Positions 27,301 to 42,112 of a stretch of DNA of 64,000 nucleotides are shown here, in pieces. Position 1 is the stretch's first letter. Each line of letters begins with the position of its first letter. Below the pieces are notes generated by a model. The model had not been told where the DNA came from, did not search any database, and saw only the letters and a program-made list of their open reading frames with translations. The stretch covers positions 13,359,001 through 13,423,000 of the forward strand of contig CM054181.1 in assembly GCA_028829895.1 (NCBI GenBank), written 5' to 3'. Made by a program: the position numbers and the translations under genes. The stretch is from Sinotaia quadrata (Eukaryota > Mollusca > Gastropoda > Architaenioglossa > Viviparidae).

Positions 27301-30300
27301 ATGTGCTCATCAAGTGCTAAAAATTGATGGGGAGATAATCAGAGCTAATACCTGTGTGCTCAGCAAACAAAACTGCTCACTAAGTACTGAGATGGGGATA
27401 ACCAATGATAGATACATGTACTTAGCAAGTAAAATAGTAAATATTGACAGGTGAGAGGTGAGGTATATGTACCCAGCAAGTAAAATACTAAATATTGACA
27501 GGGAGATAATCATGCTGAGGTGCATGATCTTAGCCAGTAAAGTATTGGGAGGTAATCCAAGCTATGGCATATATTCTCAACAATGAAAGCACTAAATATT
27601 GACAGAGAGATAATTAATCATAGCCATAATCATAGCCTGTAAAGCATTGAGCATTGATGGGGAGATTATCAAAGCTATGGTATATGTTCTCAACAAGCAA
27701 AGTACTCACTATTGACAGGGAGATAATCAGAGCTCAGGTACATGTGCTCAGCAAGTAAAGTATTGAGTATTGACAGAGAGATAATCAGAGCTGTGGTATA
27801 TGTACTCACATAAAATTCTAGGTATTAACAGAGATAATCAGAGCTAAATGGGGCTTTATATTTGAAGTTCTTGATGTCATTTGCATTACTTAGTTATGAG
27901 AAAATTGTTTAGCCTTGTTATATAAAGTATGATAACTCCTAGTATTGTAAACACCTGGTAAATAAAGTATCCTTATAACAAAGAAACAACAACAAAATTT
28001 AATTTTTTAAAAATATTTTCAGCTCCTTATGCTTGGGATGAACCTACTCTGCATCCACTGAAGCTGCAGCTGCAAATTCCAGGTGGAACCTCATCATCCT
28101 ATAGTCTTGAACGAATGGAGGAAGGGGACCATCTCCAGTATGAGAACTTTATCTACATTGTCTCCACCCCAACCTTTGAAAAGTGAGTCTTGCTTACAGC
28201 ATTAAAAATAAATTTGATTGCTAAATAAATATCACTAAACTAATGTTTAGTTTTATTAATTTTATTTTTGTTGGAGGAGGAGATATATTATTAAAAGGTT
28301 TGTGTATTCATTTGTGGATGTAACTCATTTGTACACATCATTTTCTCTCCTTCCCCACCCTGTTGACTCCTTGCCCCATAGGATGTAAGTCATTTGTATA
28401 TGTGTTTCATTTATATATAAGCAGTTCCAGACAGTATTTAATTGAAGAAATTTGCATGTAAAAGTAAATAGACAAAGAAAATGATTCCTTTCCTAACATG
28501 TCAGGGACTACCAATCTGTATTTGCTTCAGACCAGCAGCTATTTTTATTTCAGAATCTCATATTCTCATGAAGTTCTGAAAGTCAAAGAGTGTTGTATTG
28601 TTGTTTATTTCAAAGTGCTAATACTGATAAAGTTTTGAATAAACCATTATAAGTTGTTAAACATACTTTTGATCACTCCATTTGCATGATTAAATATTAT
28701 TCAAGGTTTGGGTGTTCTCCAGTATTAAGTTGGGTTTTTTGCCAATGTTTGTTTGGATGTTCTCCACTTTTAAGTTGTTTTATTTGTCAATGTGTATTTT
28801 GTTTTAGATCATGGTCAGGTCCATACAAAGAGCTGGTTCTCGACTGTGTTCACGGCAACAACATTGTCTTTAAACGAATGGTCAGTATTATTATGTTCAT
28901 AGCACCAGCATTGTCTTTAAACAGATGGTCAGTATGATTAATTATTCAGGGTACCAACATTGTTTTAAACAAGTAGTAACAGTGATTCTTTATGGTACCA
29001 CCATTGTCTTTAAGCAAATAGTCAGGGTTTGTCTTTAACATGCTCTAAAAGTCTAATAGTTTAATTTTGCATTTTTATATTTAAAATATGTGTATGCATG
29101 CACATGTACATGGTTGCGTGTGTGCATGTTCCTGTGTTTAAAGTACTCTCTGGTTTGACATTTGTTTATGTATTTGTATTGTTATGATTTTCTATCTTGA
29201 GTGATGATTACTGACTTAGAATGTTTTTCATTCTATACTGTCCCTCCAATGAGTCATCCCATTTAACACCATTATACATGACCATTTAAAAAATGTTGTG
29301 ATATGATTTATAAAAATAAATAAAATATGTCTATGGTAAACCCTCTAATAAAGTCAGCATCTTTACCTTCCAATTACTTCACAATGTGATCATCTAGTTG
29401 ACAGAGTGGCTTGAACTATAGCAAAGAGTTCATCATTTCTGTAAAATAATTTTAAGAACAAACAAAGTATGGACTTCCTGTGATTGTCTTAAAATTTGTT
29501 AACATTTTTATCTCCACTTTTCATGTTGTACCTGCATATTTGATGCAAAATTCTTTTGACCATTTTAGATCATCTGTATCGTGTTTTAACCTCATCCACT
29601 CTACATTCTAACTACAACCTTTTATAGTTTCGTGTATTCTGTATTTCAGCTATCTGTACTATATATTCCAGTTCTACAGCCTCTTTTAGCTTTGTCCACA
29701 CTTTATTCCAGCTCTACAGACTCTTTTAGCTTTGTCCATACTATATTCCAGCTTTACAGCCTCTTTTAGCTTTGTCCACACTTTATTCCAGCTCTACAGC
29801 CTCTTTTAGCTTTTCCACACTTTATTCCAGCTCTACAGCCTCTTTTAGCTTTTCCACACTTTATTCCAGCTCTACAGCCTCTTTTAGCTTTTCCACACTT
29901 TATTCTAGCTCTACAGCCTCTTTTAGCTTTTCCACACTTTATTCCAGCTCTACAGCCTCTTTTAGCTTTTCCACACTTTATTCCAGATCTACAGCATCTT
30001 TTAGCTTTTCCACACTTTATTCCAGATCTACAGCCTCTTTTAGCTTTGTCCATCCTATATTCCAGCTCTACAGCCTCATTTGCATTTTATTTCTAAATCT
30101 ACAACCTCTTTTAGCCTCATCTGCACTATATTCCAGCTCTGTAGTCTCTTTTAGTCTAATATGCACTAGATTCCAACTCTCTATATTCTTTTTTTACCTC
30201 ATCTACACTATATTCCAGGTGCTGCTGTCTGTATGTAAAGTTTTGCTTTTAAAATCAGCCCATGGAGAGGTCACTCAAAACGAGTTTTGTGATCTTATTA

Positions 30301-32443
30301 CATAAGAAGCGTTAGTTTAGAAAGTAGTCATGATTAACCATTAAAATGAAGTTTGTATATTTACACAGGAGAAAGGCAAGCGAAGCCAGCTTTGGCGAAT
30401 GACAAGCGATGGGAAGTTGGAACATGAGGGTTCCATGTCACCAAGAGAGCCAGGCAAACCACGGACTTCAGTTCCACAGGGTCTTGTTCTTGATATCTTT
30501 GGCTTGGCACCACAGTCTGGCAAGACCATTCCATTGGTTCTTCGAAAAATTGATGAGCGCCGTAAATCCACTCAAACATGGCGATTTACTGAGGTAACCT
30601 GTGTTGGTTTTTTTTCTTGCTTGTCATTGCTAATTGCAACAGTTTGCTTGTCAGTGTAACTTTATGCTTATAAATATTATTTTGAAAATATTACTGGGAG
30701 TTTGTTTGCTGAGGAATGGCTGGTTGGTGAAAGAGTAAATGTTGCTGAGTATAAGAAAAGTGCTAGAAAAAATAAATGGCCAGTTAATAGTGATGCTAAG
30801 CTCATTTTTCTGTGAGATCATTGCTATAGTAGTGTTGCTATCAGGCTTCCTAATGTTGCAGGATGGAATGCTGTGCTGCCATGCAGGTGCTATGTGTGTG
30901 CAGGCAGTTAATGGAGTGGAAGGATTGCAGGATGGTTAGTGTTGGTTTATGTATTTTATTCATTATTATTTGGAAATTTGTATTTCTTTCTTTTTATCAC
31001 ATATTATTCAGTAATTTGTACCCTCTGTTTGTATAAATAATTATTTGATAATTTGTATTCCTTCCTTATTATGAATTATTATTTGGAAATTTGCATCCTT
31101 TCTTTTTATTAATATTATTTGGTAATTTGTTTTCCTTTCTTAACTCTTATTCAGTATTTTGCATTATTCTTTTTTTACTAGCATATTATTTGGTAATATG
31201 TGTTCCTTTCCTAACTATAGTAATTTGCATTCTTCTCTTTTTACTAGCATATTATTTGGTAATTTTTATTCCTTTCTTAACTATTATTCAGTAGTATACA
31301 TACTTCTCTATTTTATTAATACAGTCGAGTCCACTTATTTTGGCATCAGTTAACTTGCCAACCCTAGTAAGTCGACGTTTTTTTAAGTGGAACCGCCAAA
31401 TTCCCTCTTTGTCTTAGCATTTTCTCATCGGTTACATCAATTGTTTTATGTTGCTGAACCCGACTATCTCGGGCACAAAAGAGGGCCAAAATCGCGATTA
31501 AATCAGTCATCTTGACCTCTGTGGTGACTAATCACTAACAATAAATGGCCATGTCTTGTTAAAAAGCTGCAACTTAAACTTAAGAAAAGTTTTCTTCATA
31601 GGGTGCAATGTTTGCCACAGGCTAAATAGGCAACTGTTGCCCTTCAACTGGCTCACTTTTGAAGTAACTGCTTGTAGGATACTTTCAGAGGCAGCTTCGG
31701 CCCCCTCCTCCCCCACTGATGGAGAGCGGTTGAGGGTGTGCGTCTAATGGGTGCGACCTGTTTCACCCCCCTTCTCCTGCCCTCCACCTTAGATGCACCC
31801 GGAGGCTGTGGGGATCCCCCAGAAGCAAATCAAGACCGAGAACATCATGAAGATTAAAGGTCTATTGCCGCTTCTGGGGTGAGCGTGAGTGAAACATACA
31901 CACACTCACAAAATGACTTGCGAATTTAATTTTGATACTGGTTAGCTTTTTGTAAAAACGAACTACACGTACACCCCACAGATTTTTTTGATTTTGTAAG
32001 CAATCTTTTGTGTTTGCAATGTTGGAGAATACATGTGTGGTACATACGTGTATAATGAAAGGTTTGTATCGAGAATCGACAGTGGACCAAATTCCCTCTT
32101 TGTTAGCATTTTCTCATGAGTTATGTCGATTCTTTTATGTTGCCAAACACTAATACAATGTCTTTTTGTTTGTTTCTTTCTTTGTACTGTACCTGTATCT
32201 CGAGCACAAAAGAGGGCCCAAATCACTACTTAACATCAGTTATTCGTCGGCTTTTGAAAATGTTAGTTATCAATGCCATCTCGCTAACAATAAAGGGCAA
32301 AATAGACACACTGTTGCTCTTCAATTGGCTCACACCTCCTAAAGTTACTTTTGAAGTAACCACTTGTACAATACACTGTACATGTACTTTTTAGAGGGGG
32401 CTTCGGCCCCCCCCTTCCTCCTGCCCTCCACCTTAGACTCATA

Positions 32444-32481
<38 letters not shown>

Positions 32482-35400
32482 CTTGCGGATTTAATTTTGA
32501 TACTGGTTAGCTTTTTGGTAAAAACGAACTATACATACACCCTGCAGGTTTTTTTGATTTTGTGAGCAATCTTTGTGTTTGCAATGTTGGAGAATATAAT
32601 GAAAGGTTTGTACGTTTTTATTGTATACATGTTCTGGTAAATCTCTGCTGTTAGTTGGTGCACATAAGCCTTTTGTTGTTAGCAAACATACATGTACATT
32701 TTATAACAAGCCGATCGCATCATCAAACAAATCGTATTTGTATTCCTTTCTCTTTATTAATTATTATTTGGTAATTTGCATACTTTCATTTTCATTAATT
32801 ATATTTGGTAATTTGTATATTTTTCTTTTTATTAATTTTTTTTGTTGTAATTTGTATAACTTACTTTTTGCTAATTTGTGTCCTTACTTTTTATTTTTAT
32901 GTGGTAATTGGTTTTTTTTTAATGAATTTTATTTGGAAGTCTGTATTCCTTTATTATTAATTATTATTCATTCACTATATTAGTTTTGATTAAATATTAC
33001 TTGCTTAGGTATATTCCTTTCTTCCTTAATTATTTTCTAATATATGCATTGATATTTACTAAATGTTTTGTAATAGGTCAGATAAAATAGTGATACAGAA
33101 TACAGAAATATGGATTAAATGTTAATATTTAATTAAGAGACAATATAAGAATTAGGAAGCATTTTATATTGAAAGTAAATAAGAATAATATATATAAGAG
33201 AGAGATTTGCATTAGGCCATTCTTGGCAATAAAAATTTAATTTTTAAAGTAAAATAAGTTTTTGATGTTTTCCAAATGTAACATAAATATTATAGCAATA
33301 AAAATGATAATGATGATAACTACCGAACAGTAACAAATTGAAAATTTAACACTTTAAATTGATGTAGAACATGAACATATGCTATCTTATGAATCTTTTG
33401 GGACTGCTAATAATTATTCTTGCAGCTATTCACCAGTATTAACTCATAATATTATTTTGTAAATGTTGATTTACTTCAAGATCCCTCTTTTTTTGAAATT
33501 GATTAATATTTTTAATTTATTCTTAATTTTATTGAATTGTTATTATTTTACAAATTGTTTGTGCTTGTTTGAATATCCATCTCAATATCTATTGAAAGTC
33601 CGTCACATTTTTCTCATGATAGTTGTCACTCAGATGTGATGTTGAAATGTCTTCTTGCAACATTTTTTCTGCATGATTTAAATCAGTGACTGGTTAAAGG
33701 TAGGGGTTTACAAGCCATAGGATTAAGTAATGTAGACACTTCTGAATGGGAAGATACTTACCCTGGATAAAGCTATGCAGTAACTCAAATTATGATGATT
33801 TGAGTTACATCCCATAACATCCCATAATTCATCATTTCATCAAAATCTTACACACCAGAGTCTAAGATTAGGACTACCATTTTAAGTTACAATTGAAAAT
33901 TTTTTATATATCCTTAGAATAATATTTCATTACTCTCCTGCAAACAGATAAGTGCAAAGTAACATAAAATACTGAATGTGTCTCATGCATATAAGCTCAC
34001 TACAGTTCTTCATGCTGTTTTAGAAAGAAAATTATTTAAGAGATATGATTGTCTTTGCTATCCTCATATGTCACCTGTGACCTATAGTTTAGTCTCACTA
34101 TTTCAGCGAGCCTGCATTAGTTTGGTTGCTTTCTTACTTGGATTTAATATTGTTTTAAGTGTGCTTTACTTGCTCATTGAGTTTGAGATTTAATAAAATA
34201 AAATAATTTCTTGAATGTTTACCAAATGTCCATCCTGAAGAATAAAGGAGTTAAAGTAAGAAACTGCATGACAAAAAAATAAGAAAGGGAGGTTAGTCAC
34301 TTTTTGAAATCTATGATTTGATTGCCTCCTCTCGGCACTGATGTGGTTGCCCGAGTTTCATTTGTTAGTTTAAACAAACCAAGGCAAGATAACTCTCTTG
34401 GGCACTTCGAATGTGAGAACACAAACTGCTATCTGTAACTATGACGCTAAGGGGAGACAATAATATCTAGGTGAGGAATCATTTTGCTTGAATGATTTTT
34501 ATTTAAATATTTTACTTACATTAATCTTACTTAACACTTTAAGACTTATTAAGGTCTGATTTATGTTCCCTTTTTTGGCAGGAGCGGTTGCAGTCTTGGG
34601 GCCTGGTTTACATAGTTATTCAAGCCAAGGCAGTGAAGTGGATGCACCACTGAAGACTACTGTGGCACAGCATATGTTGATTTCTCGTCAGAAGTTACTT
34701 CCGGGTTCAGGCTGCCTTTCTGTTCGAGTCACATTAGATGGGCCAATCAGAGTGCTGGAAATTGTTGATATTCAAAACAGAGTGAGTTACTGCACTGTAC
34801 TTTTATTAATGGAAATGACATACTGTTAAATATTTTTTCCCTTTTGTTGTATTTAAAGATAATAAACACAGATGTTTATTATTTTAATTATTAACTTTTT
34901 AATTAATTTTATAAATCCTATACATTCTTTCTGGGAAATCTTATGGAGTCTGGCTGTCTGCCTCTTTATCTCTCCTTCACTTTTTTCATTTTCTTTTGTA
35001 ACTTTTCTTTTTGTATATTTTATTATGCGATAATGTATATGAACTTTCTTTTTTTTAAAATATATTTTGTTGTTATCTATTCATATTTAAATAACATTTA
35101 AATCAGGCTCTACTGGGCTGTATTTAGTTATATTTGTGATGTGGTCTTCCTTTATTTGTGTCGGTTTTTCTTAGAATCATTTGTAAAACATTTCAAGTTT
35201 GTTTTGGATGTCCCATCTATTATTACCATATTCTGTTTTCATTAAGAACCCTACATATTGTGTTGTTTTTTGTTCCATTTTTGCCTGGTTTGTACTTGTT
35301 CCAGGCATGGCTAGAAGAGTTATTCAGAGTGGCAGAATATTCCATGTTATGGGTGCAGAAGGTTAGTGGGTGATGTGACTTAGATCTGTTAAGAGAAGTG

Positions 35401-38400
35401 CCAAAAATCAGTGCTTGCTTTAACCACATCTGTGTGTGCATGCTAAGTAGGGTAGCCATTGTAGTGTTAAAGGATTGAAGGGAAAGACTATAGCTTTGCT
35501 AAGTTTGTGCAAATGAAAGGATTTGGCTATATCGAACACAATTCCAGAACAGCAAAAGATCTCCTACCACATCAGGTGTAGGGTCTGTTTGTAATTATTA
35601 TAATTGTTGACATCTAGCTACACACACAGTAATTGGCCCATTATAACTCATTGTGTTTGTTGGGTTACCATTGGAACCTGGCTCATTATATCTCACTGTG
35701 TTTGTTGGGTTACCATTGGAACCTGGTTCTTTATAACTCATTGTTTGGCTACCATTGGACCTTGGTTTATTATAAGCCATTGTCTTTGTTAACTTCATAG
35801 GAATCTGATTCATTATAACTGTGTTTGACTACCATTGGCACTTGGCTCATTACAACTCATTATGTTTGTTTGGCTACCATTGGAACTTGACTCCTTATAA
35901 ATCATTGTGTTTGTTTCATAGGAACCTGGTTCATTATAACTCATTGTTTGGCTACCATTGGCACTTGGCTCATTATAAATCATTGTTTCATAGGAACCTG
36001 GTTCATTATAACTCATTGTTTGCTACCATTTGCACTTGGCTCCTTATAAATCATTGTGTTTGTTTAGCTATCATTGGAACTTGGCTCCTTATAAATCATT
36101 GTGTTTGGCTTCCATAGGAACTTGGTCCATTATAACTCACTGTTTGTTTAGCTACCTTAAAATCATACAATTGACAAACATCATGGTTTGGTTTTTAATT
36201 ATATTTGTGCATTGTTTAGATTGCATATAATTTCTTTGTAAATCTAGAATCATTTATAATTGTAGAGTAAACCTTTTAGTTCTCCTTTCTTTATAACTTA
36301 ACCCCTCCCCCCAATTTTTTTTTAGGGGGGAGGGGGTTGTTAGAGGTTAGTCAAGTATTTACCCTTGCTAGAACTTCATTTTCAGATGTCTTACTTTAAT
36401 TTTAGTGTGGCATTGATGTATCATCTCCTCTTGCATCCTAGATAACCACTCTCTACTTGTACATGTTTATTTCAACAATGACCTCAGTATTTTCAGTGAA
36501 CACCTTTTTCAGCCTAAATATTTTTATTGACTGCCTTTCGACTGCTTTTCATGCCTTGTTAATGAACATGGAGTGTGATTTAAAATGTCTTGAGAAAATA
36601 TAATTTTTCAAGATCAAACTTGGAATCGTATTTTTCAACTACATTGCAGTCAACTAGTTATCAAACCGTTTTTTCAGCATCTTGGCTGAAACAGAGCCAG
36701 AGCAGTGTGATAGTGTTCAGGATGTTGTGATCAGGTCTCTTGGATGTTGAACAGTAGCTTCTTTCAGTCTTGATGTGATTGTTTCCATCTTACAGTTTGT
36801 GAATTCTGTGGTGCCATCCTCCTATTTATTTTTTGTTTTATTTTTGCTTCAGTCTCACAATTGCCCTCTGTTGATTTTTACTTTTTGTCAGCTAAAATTT
36901 CAGCAGTCATCTAAGCAGCATGCTTATTGGTATGTGCCAAGGGAGAGAAATGAAAACAGGACAGTTTGCTTTGGAGTTTGTGCCATCCATAAGGCAAGCT
37001 GACCTCAAGTAGAGAGTTGTCGAATCTTGCTTTGCTTTTGGTGACATTTTTGCTTTTGTAGCCATTGCTTTGCAGATCTGAATGCTAGCTTGCTAGAATG
37101 TTGATATTTTAAAAAAACTTCATATTATATATATACATTTTACATCTATTCTTTTCAGTGATATTTCTAATATATACTTTTTTTTTTTCACCTCTGTCAA
37201 TGTTTGTAACACTTTTTTGTGCACTGAATGATGCTTGCATATTGCTGTAAAGTCAATAAAATTGTATTTACTGAATGTTATAATAGTTTATGCACAGTAA
37301 AGAAAGAAAAAGGAAATATGTAGTAATGAATAAATCCAGTTAAAAGTGCTTATAGACCTATGGTTAGTTTTTAAAAAAACACCAAAACAACTAGCTTAAA
37401 GAAATATGCATAAAGTACTCATAAGATGCATAAAGATCATTAAAAAATAAAGTAACAAGCAAGCTATACAACTGTAAGTAAAAAGAGAAGAAGTCAAAAA
37501 TGTTAAAAGATGGAATTTTACCAGATTATTTTTGCCAAAGACAGTTTTGTATTCCAGTATGACTGATAATGGAGATTTTCAGTCCTTATGACCCTGTTTT
37601 CACATAAATACCCAAAGTGAACTTTTGAATAAATCAAAGAATAGTAAATGTATGTTCTCATAGAGCTCTCTCTGAAAAGAAAAATATGATACATTAAGAA
37701 ATAAAATAGCCTGCCAAGAAATAAGAATTTTTAAAAGCAACTCTAAATAAAAAGTTATTATTATTATTTTTAATCTGTTAAAATGATACGTTTCAATTAA
37801 AAGGCTTTTCAGCACATTTAGTGTGTACCTTTGTCATACAGCAGTTAGTGAATCATAAAATGTATAATTTACTTTCTTCATCAGTATTGAAAAAAAAAAA
37901 GTCATTGATTTTGGCCTGCTTGTTTAAAAAAAACTTGCAAGTTTTCTATGGTGCATCAATTTCAATTGGTGATTTACATGATTTTCCCTGCCATGTTTAA
38001 TTGAAAAATCACATCAAACAGTGAGCAAGATGCTTGTTCAGCTCCTTGAGAACTTTTCTTCAGCTAATCTTTACAATCTATATTTTAATTTTCCTCAAAG
38101 CTTGCTGCTTTACTTTCTCTTTTTGATTTGGAGATGGATCAAAGTGTAGTGTGAGAATTTCAGAACAGAATTGAAGGCTAGCATACACAGTTTATTGATG
38201 AATATATTACCATATGCTCAGATCATTGCATGCACACTAGTTAATGAAAATATTGATCTGGTAAATTGTACAAGCAAGTGTGATTAGGGTCAGAGGAAAA
38301 AGTCCTGTTTCACTTATTGTGGGCGAATCAAAAAGTCCCTTCTTTCTGGATTTACTAATGTATGCTGTGAAGAAACTTCATATGCTTCAAAATACTGGTG

Positions 38401-41400
38401 TATAATTATTCTTAGTACACCGAGAATGATCAGTGTCACTCTTCTTAGCCACAGACTTTACTGGTTACCTGTTTACAGCAGAATAAAATAGAAGGTCCTT
38501 TTCCTTTGTTATGCTTCATTGTCTAGTTCCACTTCTAAGTACCTCTGTGATCTCAAACCTGTACTCTCCTGCTAGAAGCTTGCATTCATCATCAATTACA
38601 CACATTTTCAACATTCTCTAAGCAAAGTATAAATTATTCAGTGTTCATTTGCTGATCCAGGTCCCTCTACCTAAATTTGTTCCCTTGGGACTGGGACCAC
38701 AGAGAGAGACCATGTTTGCTTTCATGAGGGTTCTCATGCACATTTTACTTCAGCAAAACTAGTAGACTCTTTTGTAACATGATTGGGTCAAACTCTTCGT
38801 TTATAAATCCATTTTATTTATGTGATTTGTTGTGTGAATACATTTATTTGTTTTATTGTTTTTTTTTTTACATTATTCAGTCCATTTTATTTATGTGATT
38901 TTTTTTGTGAATACATTTATTTGCTTTATTGTTTTGTATGTTATTAAATCTGTTTATTTATGTGATTTGTTGTGCAAATACAGTAATTTGTTTTATTGTT
39001 TTATAAGCTTGTTTTGTTTTTGCGTTTGATGTATAAACATAGTTACTTTATTTGTTTTGTTTACTTCATTCATCATTCTGATTTGTTATATTTAGTTTTA
39101 TTATAAATTTGAGCAGTTTGTTCTGTAGTGTATTTTATGTGCAAATATTGTAAAGAACTAGAGTTAGAGTGATTGTAAGAATAAACACCCTACCATATTA
39201 TTAATATCTGGTAATTGTTCGGATAAAAAATGTTACCTTTTTTTTTTTTTTTAATAAAAACTTTCTCCATTATGCAGATCTGCAGACACTATAGGAGAAT
39301 CCAGAATAAGAGGAAGAGGTTTTCTGTTTGTACAAAATTAAATTTTGTGCAGAATGCCGGAAAGCAGTGTCATAATTTAAAAATTCTTTCATTAAAATTG
39401 TATTGCAGAACCACATTTATGAAATGGCTATGCAGATAAAACAGCTCTTATTTGTGGACTTTAAAATTTGCTTCCTTACAGTGTTCATGTCCACTGGAGC
39501 TTAAATACTTTAAAACTATCCTGAGGACAGACAGTTTGAGGTCATACTCCTTCCATATTAGTTAAAATACTGTACATTTAAAATTTTTTCTGATGATATA
39601 TGTCCAGTGCATTGAATATTGTGAGAACTGCCTGTTCCTTATTCTCAAATGATCAGGTGAAAGGAAATCAGATATAAGGCTTAAGAAAACATCAAGAGGG
39701 TCTAAACCCCTAGCACATATCAGTGAAAAAATATTCCATTTTTAATATACAACCTTTCACAGTGCCAGACCTTCTACAATTGTGTAGCTGCTGACTTACT
39801 GAATGACGATTTTCAACATTGTTCACTTTATAAAAGCATTGCATGACGGTCAAGAAATCCAGGGTTGAGATGAAACATTAGGGCAAATGGCTTTTGGAGT
39901 AGATTGTCTGACTGGCAGTTTTTCAAACTCCATTGCAATTTATTAAAATTAGTAACTCTTTCTATACTATCAAATTTATAGTTATTAAAATATATTAATA
40001 TCTGGTCAGTTTTAAATATTTTTTATTTTTTTAAACTTGCTATATTATATGTTATTAGTAATATTGCTTTCTGGTACTCCTTATCTATTTCTAGCACTTG
40101 AATGATTTAAAATAAAATAAAATTTTGCTCCTTGTAATCAATTAGTCAAAATTAAAATCCAACAATAGTATCAGTCAAATAGATATCTAATACAGATCTT
40201 TTTGTACCCAACCATTTATGCATGCATTCTTTGACCCTGAAAGTATTCTGATGAATAATTTCCCAAACTCTTTCTTAACAAGAAGTTATCACTTTCTTTG
40301 CTCCCTGTCACTTGATGTGAGCACAAGCTAAAAGCATGAGCAATTTTGTATTTATAGGATTTTCACTGCAGATTTCTGGTTAAGTATTTATATAATTTTC
40401 ATATGTTAAGTATTTATATAATTTTCACATGTTAAGTATTTATAATTTTCACATGTTAAGTATTCAGTCCAGTACTGTGACGAAGTCATGATTTGGATTA
40501 AAATAACTGTTAACTGAGTTTCTTTCCTTTTTCCAAAGAGACTAAACGACAGTGTTCTTATACTAGTTGAGTATGTGTTGAAATCATATTTGTATGGTTA
40601 ATCGTGACAAGGTCCAGTCAGGTGTATGTGTTGAATCATATTATAGAGCTAGATGTGACAAGGTTGATCAGCAGTGCCTGTTAAATAATGTTATACTTAT
40701 AGAGTTATTTATGACAAGGTCATAATGTTATAGATTAGTGATGACAAAAAGGTTGGTCAGTAGTATTTGTTAATATAATATTATAGGCTTATTTATGACA
40801 AGGTTGGTCAAAATTATTTGTTAAAATAATGTTATAGGGTTATTTATGACAAGGTTGGTCAGCAGTATTTTTTAAAATAGTCTTATAGATTAGTAATGAT
40901 GAAAAGGTCAATCAGCAGTATTTGTTAAAATAATGTTATAGGGTTATTTATGACAAGGTTGGTCAACAGTACTTTTTTAAAACAATCTTATAGATTAGTG
41001 ATGATGAAAAGGTCAATCAGTAGTATTTGTTAAAACAATGTTATAGGGTTATTTATGACAACAAGGTTGCTCAGTAGTGTCTCTTGAAATAATGTCACTT
41101 ACATGGTTATCAGAAAATACTATCAGCTCATCAAATTTTTAAAACAAATTATAGATTGAATTATCAACTCATTTTTAAAAAAATAATTTATAAAGTTAAT
41201 TATTAACAATTGTTTTAATTATGGGAGTAATTATAATAAAAACTAATTATTTTACATTCAGTGCAGAATGAGATAAACTGAGGTGCATTTCAAAGAGTGC
41301 AGTTTGCAAGATGACTTAACATTTGTTTTTTAAGTTTGTACATAAATCTATGATACTTCTTTATTTAATATTATTTGCATTAGAATAGAGGGTGATGTAA

Positions 41401-42044
41401 CATATTCAGTGACCAGGTAAAAATATCTTGTATTGTTTGAAAGCCATCCTTAGTCTGACAAGAAAGCAGTGTAATTTGACTGATAATGATCTTTGTTCTG
41501 TAATGCACTCACAAGCATAGCTTGCTCTGACTGTAGCATAGTTGTTGCACTAGGGCAGGTAAGGGAGTGAAGTTATTTCTTGAAAATAACAAACTGATAC
41601 TGTAGACTTGTCTCATATTTGTTATTTTAATGAAAAGCCATTTGCTTTTTTAATTATTAACAATATTTTGTTTTGATTTTTTACTGGTATGAAATAATGC
41701 TTTGGCTTTTGATAGTAAGACTTTAAAAGATACAGATTTTCTTGCTCTTTTATCATTAATGTGATTGGTTGGTCTGATGCACTTTTTCCCTTAATATATC
41801 TGATTGGTGTATGCATGGCATTATAGTGTACTAATCCAAACCTTGAAATCTCTCACTAATGGTACTTTACACACTCATTAACACCATTCTTAAATCCCTT
41901 TATGGGCATGGCAGTCAGATGAAATTTAGTTTTAATTGCATTAGTCTGTATTCATTATTATGTCACCAAAAAACCCATACACACAAATATGGTATAAAAC
42001 TAAGTGATAATACTAGTGGATTTTGTTCTATACTGTTCTTTGTC

Positions 42045-42112
<68 letters not shown>

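Noticed and set aside
29766..30305. Long ORFs on both strands (95 and 177 codons)
   Set aside because: They are by-products of a 39-bp tandem repeat whose period is a multiple of three.
35598..36117. Several ORFs on both strands
   Set aside because: Generated by the ~45-bp minisatellite at 35640-36150.
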